From Balneola sp. (GTDB lineage Bacteria > Bacteroidota > Rhodothermia > Balneolales > Balneolaceae): DNA of 64,000 bases. The stretch spans positions 186,001-250,000 of the forward strand of contig JAEPNB010000004.1 of assembly GCA_017643645.1 (NCBI GenBank). The letters run 5' to 3'. The notes under the pieces were generated by a model. That model had not been told where the DNA came from. It saw only the letters and a program-made list of their open reading frames with translations, and made no database searches. Shown here piece after piece: positions 1 to 9,200 of the stretch. Positions within the stretch are counted from its first letter, which is position 1. Every line of letters starts with the position of its first letter. The position numbers and the translations under genes are program-made.

Positions 1-1
1 C

Positions 2-808
2 AATACAAAACTCTTTAGTATTCCATTTTTTGTTACTGAACAAGTGGGTAAAATAACATCAAGAGTAGAAACACTTTTTAATTCCGGAGATAACTTTGCA
101 GCTACTGATCAACTGTTTTCAACTTACGATTATCCGGAAGAAGTAGAGTTTCCACAATTTGATCTGGCTTTCAGCTTTGTACAAAATCGTTTTTGGGGAA
201 GTGCAAAATCTACATCAACATTTGATGTAACCACTCCCGGGAAGATTCGCTTTTATACCCCGAGAAATAACTCTTTCTCATCGGGTTTTGATTTTATACC
301 TCTTGACCTTACTGACCTGAACATCAATCTTGATAAAATTGAGGACTGGCAACCGGAATACACTCCACCCAGAATCTTACTAAAAAGAGATATTTTAAAC
401 TTTTCTGCATCACCAAATACCACATTTACTTCCAATTTCGGCAAACCTGAGAAGAATAGAGATTCAAGGTATGCAGAAACTACATTCAGGTTTGATTCAG
501 GTACTTTGAATACTGAATTCACTGAACTTTATGTGGCGGGTGATTTTAACTCGTGGATATTAGACAGAGAATCAAAACTAAATTATAATTCAGAAACAGA
601 TTTATGGACGAACCGCTTTTTAATAAAGCAGGGGAACTATCGCTATAAGTACTTTCAAAAAAGTATCGATTCTGTAAATTCAGAACCAGTCCCTATTAAT
701 GACTCTGTCACGAACAGATATCAGGAATACAGGGCGTTTGTCTATTTTCTGGATCCTGCAAAAAACTATCAACGACTTTTGATATCCGGTAGTTTTAATT
801 CTAAATAA
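2..808 (+). CDS. T9SS plug-like protein (DUF5103), C-terminal part
   Basis: The reading frame is open to the left edge, so the true start lies outside the window; the GTG at 44 is only an internal valine codon. The visible part is about 268 residues. It resembles the DUF5103 family, recently named type IX secretion system plug domain proteins, of Bacteroidetes and relatives. Near its end a beta-sandwich segment carries the pattern VAGDFNSW followed by KQGNYRYKYF, as in AMPK/CBM48-like E-set folds and the DUF5103 C-terminus. A T9SS role fits the presence of a T9SS cargo protein at 26021-27460. It converges on the next gene with only 4 bases between the stop codons, so there is no room for a separate terminator. 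The family call is by recognition and not by search. Confidence 0.6.
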   Translation, partial: NTKLFSIPFFVTEQVGKITSRVETLFNSGDNFAATDQLFSTYDYPEEVEFPQFDLAFSFVQNRFWGSAKSTSTFDVTTPGKIRFYTPRNNSFSSGFDFIPLDLTDLNINLDKIEDWQPEYTPPRILLKRDILNFSASPNTTFTSNFGKPEKNRDSRYAETTFRFDSGTLNTEFTELYVAGDFNSWILDRESKLNYNSETDLWTNRFLIKQGNYRYKYFQKSIDSVNSEPVPINDSVTNRYQEYRAFVYFLDPAKNYQRLLISGSFNSK

Positions 809-812
809 TAGT

Positions 813-3800
813 CTAGAAATCAATCCCAATTGAAAAATAATGAACAGGGTCTGATTTAAATCCGGTTCTGTCATATGCCCATCCAATATCGTAACCAAAT
901 GGCAAACCAAACAATATTGACCTCAGACCAAATCCACCACCAATAAGAACATCCCCATCTAAATAGGTGAATTCCGAAAAACTGTTATTCTGAGGGTTAT
1001 AAGTATATCCGATCCTTTCCTTAGCTACCGTAAAGTCGAGTTCTTTTCCATTTACAGCAAGCTCGGCGTCAGGACTGCTGTCACGATTAATACGTAAGTT
1101 GTAATCTATTCTTTGACCCCAGGCAGTACCGGCGTCCAAAAATGCAAGTCCGGTTATATTATACAAGGGTAAAATAGGAATAGCTCCGGGAACAATTGCC
1201 GCAAATAATGGAAATCTGAATTCAGCATTTATGAGACTAAAATTATTCCCATTAATGGAATTGTATTCAAACCCTCTTAATGGTAAAGCAGGAACTGTAA
1301 AGAAATTATCCGTTATACGATCTGCTGAGAAACCATTTGCCGAATATTGTTGATTAAGCCATCCAAGTTTTCCACCTAAAAAATAGTTTTGGGCATCTTT
1401 TCCAACCGATAAACCTGTAGAAAACCGAAGAGCAAAAGTATATCTGGAACCTAAATCAATATATTTTCTGAAATCACCTAAAACAGAAGCAAATTCGGGA
1501 GCTGTGCTTCCTATTACAGGACTACCGCTTAACCCAACTGAGTATCTGTAACCACCTGTTGGAGTGATAAATCCCGGTTTGGTTTTGTCATCTGTATAAA
1601 CTACTTCAGGATATATGAACCTGCTGCTTTCACTTCTGTCAGCTACACTATTGTTAGTTCTGTCTGTGACGGAGTTAAAATCCAAATCAACATTTAATAA
1701 TGTAAAGTTAAAGTCAATTCTTCTAAATTTGTCAAATGGATATTGAACGGTAGCACCTAATCCATAGGTTCTGTAGCGAATTAACTCACCAAATATATTC
1801 TGATATCTTCTGGAAGTGTGAAAGTAATTGGCAAAATAATTTGTTCTGTTTTTTAAGTTACCATACTGAAAACTATAATCACTTTCCCTGAGGTCAAATA
1901 CAAAATTAGTACCTAAAGCTATTTGATGATCGCCAAGAAGATCACTTATTATAAACTGAGTAAGTGCATAAGAGCCATATGTAGAAGCAACAAAAGTAGG
2001 ACTATAAGCTATATCTACATCAAATTTAAGTCTGTATTCCTGAGGAACATATCTTCCGTCTTCAGTTAAGTTATTTTCGATTGTAAACGCTTCAACATCT
2101 TTTAAATAGATAGTAGAATCTTGAATTACATCATCAGCAAACACGTAATTTCTAAAATCGATATTACTTCCATCCTGTTCTTCATTTGATAGCGAATCTG
2201 ATTGTGTTTTTTCTTTGACCTCAACTTCCGATATAGAAACCACGCCTTCCTCAAATAATGACTGTGCGTATTTAGTTGCCGGTACTCTTTGAGCCTGAGT
2301 TTCATCAGCACGTCTTTTAGCCCAGTAATTATCAGTTATAGTTTTTTCAACTTTTCGGTTTAAAGGGGATTTCAATAAAAATATATCCAAATACCCACTA
2401 TTAATTGAATTAAATGCCAGTTTACTGCCGTCTGCACTAATGGAAATTTGAGACACACCGCTTTGTAAATCTGTAACAGGGGTAGTAGTTCTTGTTCTTA
2501 AATCCAGCTCTTTAAGATTTTGAATACCGTTCTCATCAGAAATAAAAAGTACTTTTCCTGTGCGTGTTGTGATGGGTTGAAATTCATTCCATAAGGGAGT
2601 GTCCGTTATTTGCGATGCTGTATTTGCTCCGATACTGACTCTGTATATATCTGTTTGGTAAATTCCATTGTTTTTAAACAAACTATAACTAGTCAGGGTT
2701 TCTCCCAGAGCTACACTCTCCCCTCTGTCTGATACAAAGAATACTGATTTTGAATCCTCTGACCACGCCGGCTCTCTGTCAGAATAAATATCTTTGGTAA
2801 GGTTATTAAGCTCTTTGGAGCTCAAATCATAAATAAAAATATCCTGAAAAGGGCCTATATTACCATCAAAAGCTATTTTTGATCCGTCAGGTGACCACGA
2901 TACTGAACCAATAGCATCTATACTTGGAAATTTTAACTTTTCAATGTTCTTTGTGTTGTAATCAATAATAGCAATATCATCTCTTCCTTTCGTTTTTGTT
3001 GATAATGCTACTTTTGAGCCATCGGGCGACCATGCTAAATTAGGATTCAGAATATTCAATTCTTCAAAATCAGGATTATCTTCACCTCTGATTAATGTTT
3101 TTAACTTTCTTCCATTAATTGTGCTTATCACAACTACATCGAAGTAGCCTCTGCTGTTAGTTATGAAAGCAACTTTATCTCCCTGTGGGGAAATTGCAGC
3201 GCTTGTATTATAGGTGCCGAAGTCTCCCCTTTTTGTAAGAAGAGTGGCTAAGGCATCAGCTCTTTGCCGTTCTGCTACTTCGGGATAATATCTTTTCTTC
3301 AATGCTTCTGTCCAGGCTTTTGAAAGATCTTCAATATTCATCCCCAGTGAAGTTGTTAATCCGTACTCCAGACTTCTGCTTGTCTTTATACTTTGTAAGA
3401 TCTCAGCGATTTTTTCTCTGCCATATTCTTCAACAATATAGTTCCAGAATGACTGCCCGCCCCTGTAAGCATAATATCCGCTCAGATATCTAAGTGGTGG
3501 CAAATAATTATTAATAACCGCATCTCTTACAAACATATCTGTGTTGGTGTCCCAGCCCAGAGCCGTATATTCTGCTAATCCTTCTTCGAACCAAAGTGGA
3601 AATACTAATTGAATGTTATTTTGAATGATGGAATTCAGTGATCCTCCATAAAACATATCATTGAATACGGCATGAACTAACTCGTGATGAATCGTCCTTC
3701 TAAAATCACTGTACTCCCCATCAAAAGGTATAGTCATTCTGTTTTTATACTTATCTGTAACCCCGCCTATGCCTTCCGCGCTGGATGGTAAATTAACTAC

Positions 3801-4100
3801 ATTTGTTTGAGAGAAATCATTGTGTGAATCATAAATAATTACAGAAATTCTATCAGACAATTCATGATCGAAATCATCTTTCAGTTGCTTGTAAGCACTT
3901 TCCACACTCATTGAAGCAAACTCTGCCAGTTTGTAGTTTTTTGAGCCATAGTAATACACATCAAAATGCTTAGACTGAAGGTATCTCCATTCAAAATCTT
4001 CGTACTGGACTCTGTTTTTCCCGTACGGAAAATATTGACCATAACTTATACTTGAAGCTAATAAGCCTGCTAAAACGGTTAATAATATACGTGCCTTCAT
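813..4100 (-). CDS. Secreted zinc-protease-like / PD40 propeller / Omp85 barrel fusion protein
   Basis: A protein of 1095 residues with a signal peptide at 1-21 (cut near SYGQ). Residues 30-280 look like a gluzincin (peptidase MA-like) domain: HELVH at 139-143 supplies HExxH and FEEGLAEY near 171-178 supplies the third glutamate. Residues about 295-580 hold at least five WD40-like PD40/TolB propeller repeats of the type WSPDGSKVA. Residues about 690-1095 are rich in beta strands, end in phenylalanine and resemble an Omp85/surface-antigen barrel. The expected place is the outer membrane. It is the last gene of a packed minus-strand block, 12 bases after rnr. Whether the protease site is active is unknown. 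The domain order is clear by eye; the biological role is not. Confidence 0.7.
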   Translation of the reverse strand: MKARILLTVLAGLLASSISYGQYFPYGKNRVQYEDFEWRYLQSKHFDVYYYGSKNYKLAEFASMSVESAYKQLKDDFDHELSDRISVIIYDSHNDFSQTNVVNLPSSAEGIGGVTDKYKNRMTIPFDGEYSDFRRTIHHELVHAVFNDMFYGGSLNSIIQNNIQLVFPLWFEEGLAEYTALGWDTNTDMFVRDAVINNYLPPLRYLSGYYAYRGGQSFWNYIVEEYGREKIAEILQSIKTSRSLEYGLTTSLGMNIEDLSKAWTEALKKRYYPEVAERQRADALATLLTKRGDFGTYNTSAAISPQGDKVAFITNSRGYFDVVVISTINGRKLKTLIRGEDNPDFEELNILNPNLAWSPDGSKVALSTKTKGRDDIAIIDYNTKNIEKLKFPSIDAIGSVSWSPDGSKIAFDGNIGPFQDIFIYDLSSKELNNLTKDIYSDREPAWSEDSKSVFFVSDRGESVALGETLTSYSLFKNNGIYQTDIYRVSIGANTASQITDTPLWNEFQPITTRTGKVLFISDENGIQNLKELDLRTRTTTPVTDLQSGVSQISISADGSKLAFNSINSGYLDIFLLKSPLNRKVEKTITDNYWAKRRADETQAQRVPATKYAQSLFEEGVVSISEVEVKEKTQSDSLSNEEQDGSNIDFRNYVFADDVIQDSTIYLKDVEAFTIENNLTEDGRYVPQEYRLKFDVDIAYSPTFVASTYGSYALTQFIISDLLGDHQIALGTNFVFDLRESDYSFQYGNLKNRTNYFANYFHTSRRYQNIFGELIRYRTYGLGATVQYPFDKFRRIDFNFTLLNVDLDFNSVTDRTNNSVADRSESSRFIYPEVVYTDDKTKPGFITPTGGYRYSVGLSGSPVIGSTAPEFASVLGDFRKYIDLGSRYTFALRFSTGLSVGKDAQNYFLGGKLGWLNQQYSANGFSADRITDNFFTVPALPLRGFEYNSINGNNFSLINAEFRFPLFAAIVPGAIPILPLYNITGLAFLDAGTAWGQRIDYNLRINRDSSPDAELAVNGKELDFTVAKERIGYTYNPQNNSFSEFTYLDGDVLIGGGFGLRSILFGLPFGYDIGWAYDRTGFKSDPVHYFSIGIDF

Positions 4101-4112
4101 ATCAGTACCAGT

Positions 4113-6269
4113 TTATTTTGCTAGTGTAAAATCAATTTGTCTTTTTTGGGTATTCGTGCTTTCAACTTTTACTTTAATACCGTCACCAAGTTTATAGGAT
4201 CTCCCGGAAGAACGCCCAACCAAAGCATGTGTTTTTTGATTAAAAACGTAATAATCCCCTTTAAGATCGGAAACTCTGACCATGCCTTCACAGTAAATAT
4301 CATCTAAGTTCACAAAAATGCCTCTTTCTGTAACACCGGTTATAGTGCCTTTGAATGTTTCGCCTATTTTTGTACTTAAAAATTCCACTTGCTTTAATTT
4401 TATAGAATCTCTTTCGGCATCCACTGCAACTCTTTCACGACTGCTACAATGTTCTCCGTGTTTTGTGAGTGCTTCAAAATTGTAACCTGTTGTACCGGAA
4501 GTATATTTTTTCAGTAATCTATGAACAATCACATCAGGGTAACGTCGTATAGGGCTGGTAAAGTGTGCGTAATGCGGAAAACCTAATCCGAAGTGCCCGA
4601 TATTAGCCGGAGAATATTCCGCTTTTGCCATTGATCGTAGCATTAATCCATTTACAATAGACTCAACGGGTGTATCTTTTACTTTTTGAAGCAGATTATT
4701 AATCTTTTTAGGAGTCATGTTTTCGGTTACTTCAAAAGTAATATCAAATGGTGCTACTTGTTCAGCTACTCCTGCAAGTTTTTCCTGATCCGGTTTATCA
4801 TGTATTCTGTAAAAGAATGGGAACAAATTTTTAGATTTCTTTTTTCCCGACTCTTTTCTAAGATTCTCAATATGCAAAGCAACAGTTTTGTTTGCCATCA
4901 ACATACATTCTTCGATCAATCGGTGAGCAAAAATCCTCTTTTTAATTATTACTTCTATAGGGGTTCCTTTATCATCGAGAACAAACTTAGGTTCGGGATT
5001 GTCAAAATCGATCGCTCCTTCTTTAAACCTTTTCTTGTATAAAGCTTTGGCTAATTTTTCTGCTGACTTGAGCTCTTTTTTATATTTATGATTTGCTCCG
5101 TCCAGTACTTCCTGAGCTTCTTCATAGCTAAAACGTTGTCTCGAATGAATTGCAGTTTCTTCTACAGAATAATCCACCAAATTACCTTTGGAATCAATTT
5201 CCATGAAACAACTGTAAGTAAGTTTGTCTTCATTTGGACGAAGACTACAAACCCCGTTACTTAGTTTCTCAGGCAGCATTGGAATTACTCTGTCAACCAA
5301 ATAAACACTGGTTCCTCTGCTGTAAGCTTCCTTATCGAGAATTGTATCAGGGGTTACATAATGACTTACATCGGCTATATGGACTCCTAAATAGTAATTC
5401 CCGTTTTCAAGTACTTCTATACTCAACGCGTCATCAAAATCTTTTGCATCTGCAGGATCTATTGTAAACACAAAATCTTCCCGCATATCTTTACGTCGTT
5501 CAAATTCCTCTTTTGGAATCTCAACAGGAATTCTTTCTGCAAAAGTTTCTACTTCTTTATCAAAATCTGCTCTTAGTTCATTTTCAGCCAAAATTGACAG
5601 AATATTAGCATCATTAGTCCCCGATTTACCTAAAATTGAAGTCACTACCGCTTCCGGCAAAGCTTTAGGATGAGTCCAGTTTTTAAGTTTAAAAAGAACT
5701 TTATCGTCATTATGAGCGCCGTTAACATTGTCCTTTAAAACAAAAAAATTAACATGGGCAGACTTCTGATCGGGCTCTATCAAATAGGTTCTGTCTCCGG
5801 TTCTTTTAAAAGTACCAACGTAAAATTCTTTACCTCGTTTTAAGATATCAACAACTTTCCCTTTCGGTTGTCCGCTGTTTCTTTTTCCGGTGATTTTAAC
5901 TGAAACAATGTCATTTGGTAAGCATAAGCCTGTATCGTTTCCGGGAATCATTATATCTTCTTCCATCCCTTCTACAATTACATAACCGGTACCTCTTGGA
6001 GTGAGCTGAATGTATCCTTCAACTAAATTAGAATCTTCTTTCTTAATTTTTTTGTGAGATGTTCTTAGTTGAATCTGTGGTCCGTTTTTGCTTAAGATTC
6101 CTTTCTTAGCAAGTATTCCTATAGCTTTATCCAGTTTGCGATGCTCTTTTTTACTGTTTATAGCTAAAGCATTTGCAATTACATCTCTTTGTAATGAATT
6201 ATTTGGGCTACTTTTTACAAGATCAATTATTATTTGTTCTAAACTACTTTCTCGTGAGCTTCTACTCAT
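4113..6269 (-). CDS. rnr: Ribonuclease R (RNB family 3'-5' exoribonuclease)
   Basis: RNase R degrades structured RNA from the 3' end in the cytoplasm and takes part in rRNA quality control and mRNA turnover. The 718-residue protein has the family layout: an N-terminal winged-helix segment (1-70), cold-shock/OB domains (about 80-215), the RNB catalytic domain (about 255-590) and a C-terminal S1 domain (about 630-715, with FKGTITGVTERGIFVNL). The catalytic magnesium-binding motif DPADAKDFDDALS lies at 271-283. The length is normal for the family. It starts 11 bases after the tamB-like gene and probably shares its transcript. No residue seems to be missing, so activity is expected. Confidence 0.95.
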   Translation of the reverse strand: MSRSSRESSLEQIIIDLVKSSPNNSLQRDVIANALAINSKKEHRKLDKAIGILAKKGILSKNGPQIQLRTSHKKIKKEDSNLVEGYIQLTPRGTGYVIVEGMEEDIMIPGNDTGLCLPNDIVSVKITGKRNSGQPKGKVVDILKRGKEFYVGTFKRTGDRTYLIEPDQKSAHVNFFVLKDNVNGAHNDDKVLFKLKNWTHPKALPEAVVTSILGKSGTNDANILSILAENELRADFDKEVETFAERIPVEIPKEEFERRKDMREDFVFTIDPADAKDFDDALSIEVLENGNYYLGVHIADVSHYVTPDTILDKEAYSRGTSVYLVDRVIPMLPEKLSNGVCSLRPNEDKLTYSCFMEIDSKGNLVDYSVEETAIHSRQRFSYEEAQEVLDGANHKYKKELKSAEKLAKALYKKRFKEGAIDFDNPEPKFVLDDKGTPIEVIIKKRIFAHRLIEECMLMANKTVALHIENLRKESGKKKSKNLFPFFYRIHDKPDQEKLAGVAEQVAPFDITFEVTENMTPKKINNLLQKVKDTPVESIVNGLMLRSMAKAEYSPANIGHFGLGFPHYAHFTSPIRRYPDVIVHRLLKKYTSGTTGYNFEALTKHGEHCSSRERVAVDAERDSIKLKQVEFLSTKIGETFKGTITGVTERGIFVNLDDIYCEGMVRVSDLKGDYYVFNQKTHALVGRSSGRSYKLGDGIKVKVESTNTQKRQIDFTLAK

Positions 6270-6280
6270 TAATTCCTTTT

Positions 6281-9200
6281 TTAACTGGGATTTTCATTCC
6301 CATTGTTTTCTTCTTCTTTTTTATTTTTGCCGAATAATTTTCTAAATGGACTTCCCAGTCTCCTGAAAAAATCCTGCCAGGTATTAAAACTTACTTCCGC
6401 TTCTACGCCTACCCCGTTTATATCCTGGCCTTGCTGTGTTTCCTGCCCGTTAGACAGGTTACTGAATGTAGGGTCTTGCCTGTGAAAAGCGGTAACAGAA
6501 AATGTTCTGTTGATTTTATACGTAGCTCCCAAATCTCCGATATTAGATTGAGCTCCGGTTAGTTGTCCATCTCTGCGGATAATAATTCTGTCATTATAAA
6601 GTCTCAGTGCCAATCCTAAATCGACTTGATTGTAGGTATTTAAATTAAAATCTATATCAAAACTACTTATATCGCTACTTAATAACGAGTTAATTTGATT
6701 GGAAAGCAAAGGACTTATTAATTGGTTCGATATCAATGGATTTAGAACAGCTCCACTGCCTGTAAAGTTCTCTGTTAGTGATGAAGCTCCATTTACTGAA
6801 GTGGCAGGAATAAAATCTCCCATTAACAAAAAGCTTGTGGCCTGTAGTAATTTCTCATCTTCGTTTCTGTTTAATGATGCAATTTGAGTTGATAGAGTTG
6901 AACTTTGTCTGGCTTCGAATGTATTGGGAAGTCGAAAGTAAAAATTATTCTCAATACTTGAGATAGAACCACTAATGTTAAGCACTAGATCCACCGGTGT
7001 TCGTTGGATATTGCTTGGATCTGTTAAATCCAAATCTGAGCGGGATGTAGTTAATGTTCTGATGTTTGGCCTGGCTGAATATACAGCGTTAATATTTAAA
7101 CGAGCGTTATCCGGTTCCCCTTCCCAAATTATACTTCCACCGGACTCCAGATTGAATCGTCTTGTAAAAATATCACCACTAACAAGTTGGTAATTCCCAT
7201 CACTGATATCAAACCTTCCGAAAATACTCAAATCCTCATCTTCTAGACGAATTCTTAATCGACCGGTACCATTGGCAGTTATCACATCTCCTGTTATCTG
7301 ATCAAAAATAAGCCGGACTGTCATCGGGTTATTAGCAATAAACTGAAGATCCAACGTAAACCTCTCGGCAAAAGTAAGTTCCGAAAGATCGATTTGTTCA
7401 TTTACAGAAAATGAAGGGTTATTTGATGACGATGTTGAATCAAGTCCATATTCATCAAAAGACGAAACAAAGCGAATAAACTTATTATCTTCATTGAATT
7501 CAGTTTCTTCAAGCAAAGGCAATTCTACTTGTGAAAAATCTGAAATTAACATTGGCTCAATGGTCGTCAAAACAGGGCTAATATTGGTCCCTGAAATATT
7601 TACAACCCCGGTTCCGTAAGCCTTACCAAAGAAAGGAACAGTAGGATCAAAATTATTATTCAGAAACTGAAATTCTTCAGTATCAATTCTGATATCCATA
7701 TTATGGACTGGCTGGAAATCATTAAAGTTATACCAACCATCTAATACAGCAAGCCCTCCGGATGGATCTATTAAAAATATATCTTTAAACACCAGTCCTT
7801 CTGCACGTGTAAAAGTAATCGGACCCTGACCGTAATAATAGGTATCTAAAAATCGTGGCTTCATATACACCGCATCTTCCGGACCAATATCATAATCTAC
7901 TTTGAAATCATAAGTATCAAGATTTCCCCATACTTCTCCTGATCCCGTAGCTACACCTGCCATTTCTGTAAATACTTTCGGGATCAGAAAAGGAACTATC
8001 CAAAGATCAACTGTATTAAAATCTAAATTAAAGTGGTAAAGTGAGTCTGCTTCCGGAAATTCGCCATTAACAGGTGCCAGTACATATCCTGAAAATTCAA
8101 GGTTTTGTCCTTCTCGGTCATTCCTTTCAAAGTAGGACGGATAAACAGTAGAATCTGTTGTTACATTTACATTAGTATCGAATCTATTTAAATCCTTATT
8201 AAATACACTTGATATCTCAAAGTCACCAACTGTTTGATTGTTCAAAGAGAACGCATTTAAATTGATCATTCCTTCAACGGTTGGCAAACGGGTTAGTGTT
8301 CGAGTGGTAAAAACACCGTTCAGGTTCCCCCCAAAATCAACTTTTCCATTTATCAAATCTGAGATTCGATCCAGTTTTACACCTCGAAAAAAATAATTTA
8401 CTGAATCAGAAGCATCATCACTGAATGCTCCGTCAATATTGAAAAATTCTTCACGATTCTGAAAAGTAAAGTCCTCAAAAACCAATTTTTCACTATCGGT
8501 AAAAGTCAGGGCAGGTACATCTTTATTTTCCCATGAATACACATCCGATCCTAGTTTAAAATCATTTATTTTTGTAGTTATTGATGTATCCGTTAAAAAT
8601 CCCGTGCTTTCAAGCACTAATTGTGCTTCCTCACCTATTACTTTAATTTTGTTGGATATTTTTAAAGAATCCCTTGTCATATCAAAATCAAAATCAAATC
8701 CTTTTGTTTCAAAATAGGGAGTATTAAAACGAACCATGTCTGCGCTTATCAAAAGATTTGAAAATTCCTTTAAGCTTTGTTTATATCGGAAACTACCTGT
8801 AAACTGAGTTCTTACGGAATCAGCTTTAAAACCATTTATTTCAAAGTTTGTATCAAAAAGATCTGCATTAAATAGTAAGCGTGTTGTATCTACAGTAATA
8901 TTGGAGGTTAACCTGGTAGAAGCTTTCATGTCCGGGAATGCAGGAAAATATTGCTTTAAAAGACGTACATCTTTTAACTGTGCTGTGATATTAAAATCCT
9001 GATTATTAAGCTTTTGAATATTTTCTATTTTTGCTTCAGTAAAAGGTTTTGTAAAGAACTCTTCTTCCAATCGCTCTTTAAAAAATCCAACCCAGTAATT
9101 TGTTAACGGGAGCAAGTTTGAGATTGTAAAATTTCCTTCTAAACTAACATCTGCAGCCGTGGTGGTAACTCTTACCGATCGATTAGTTGAGGAGAGATTG

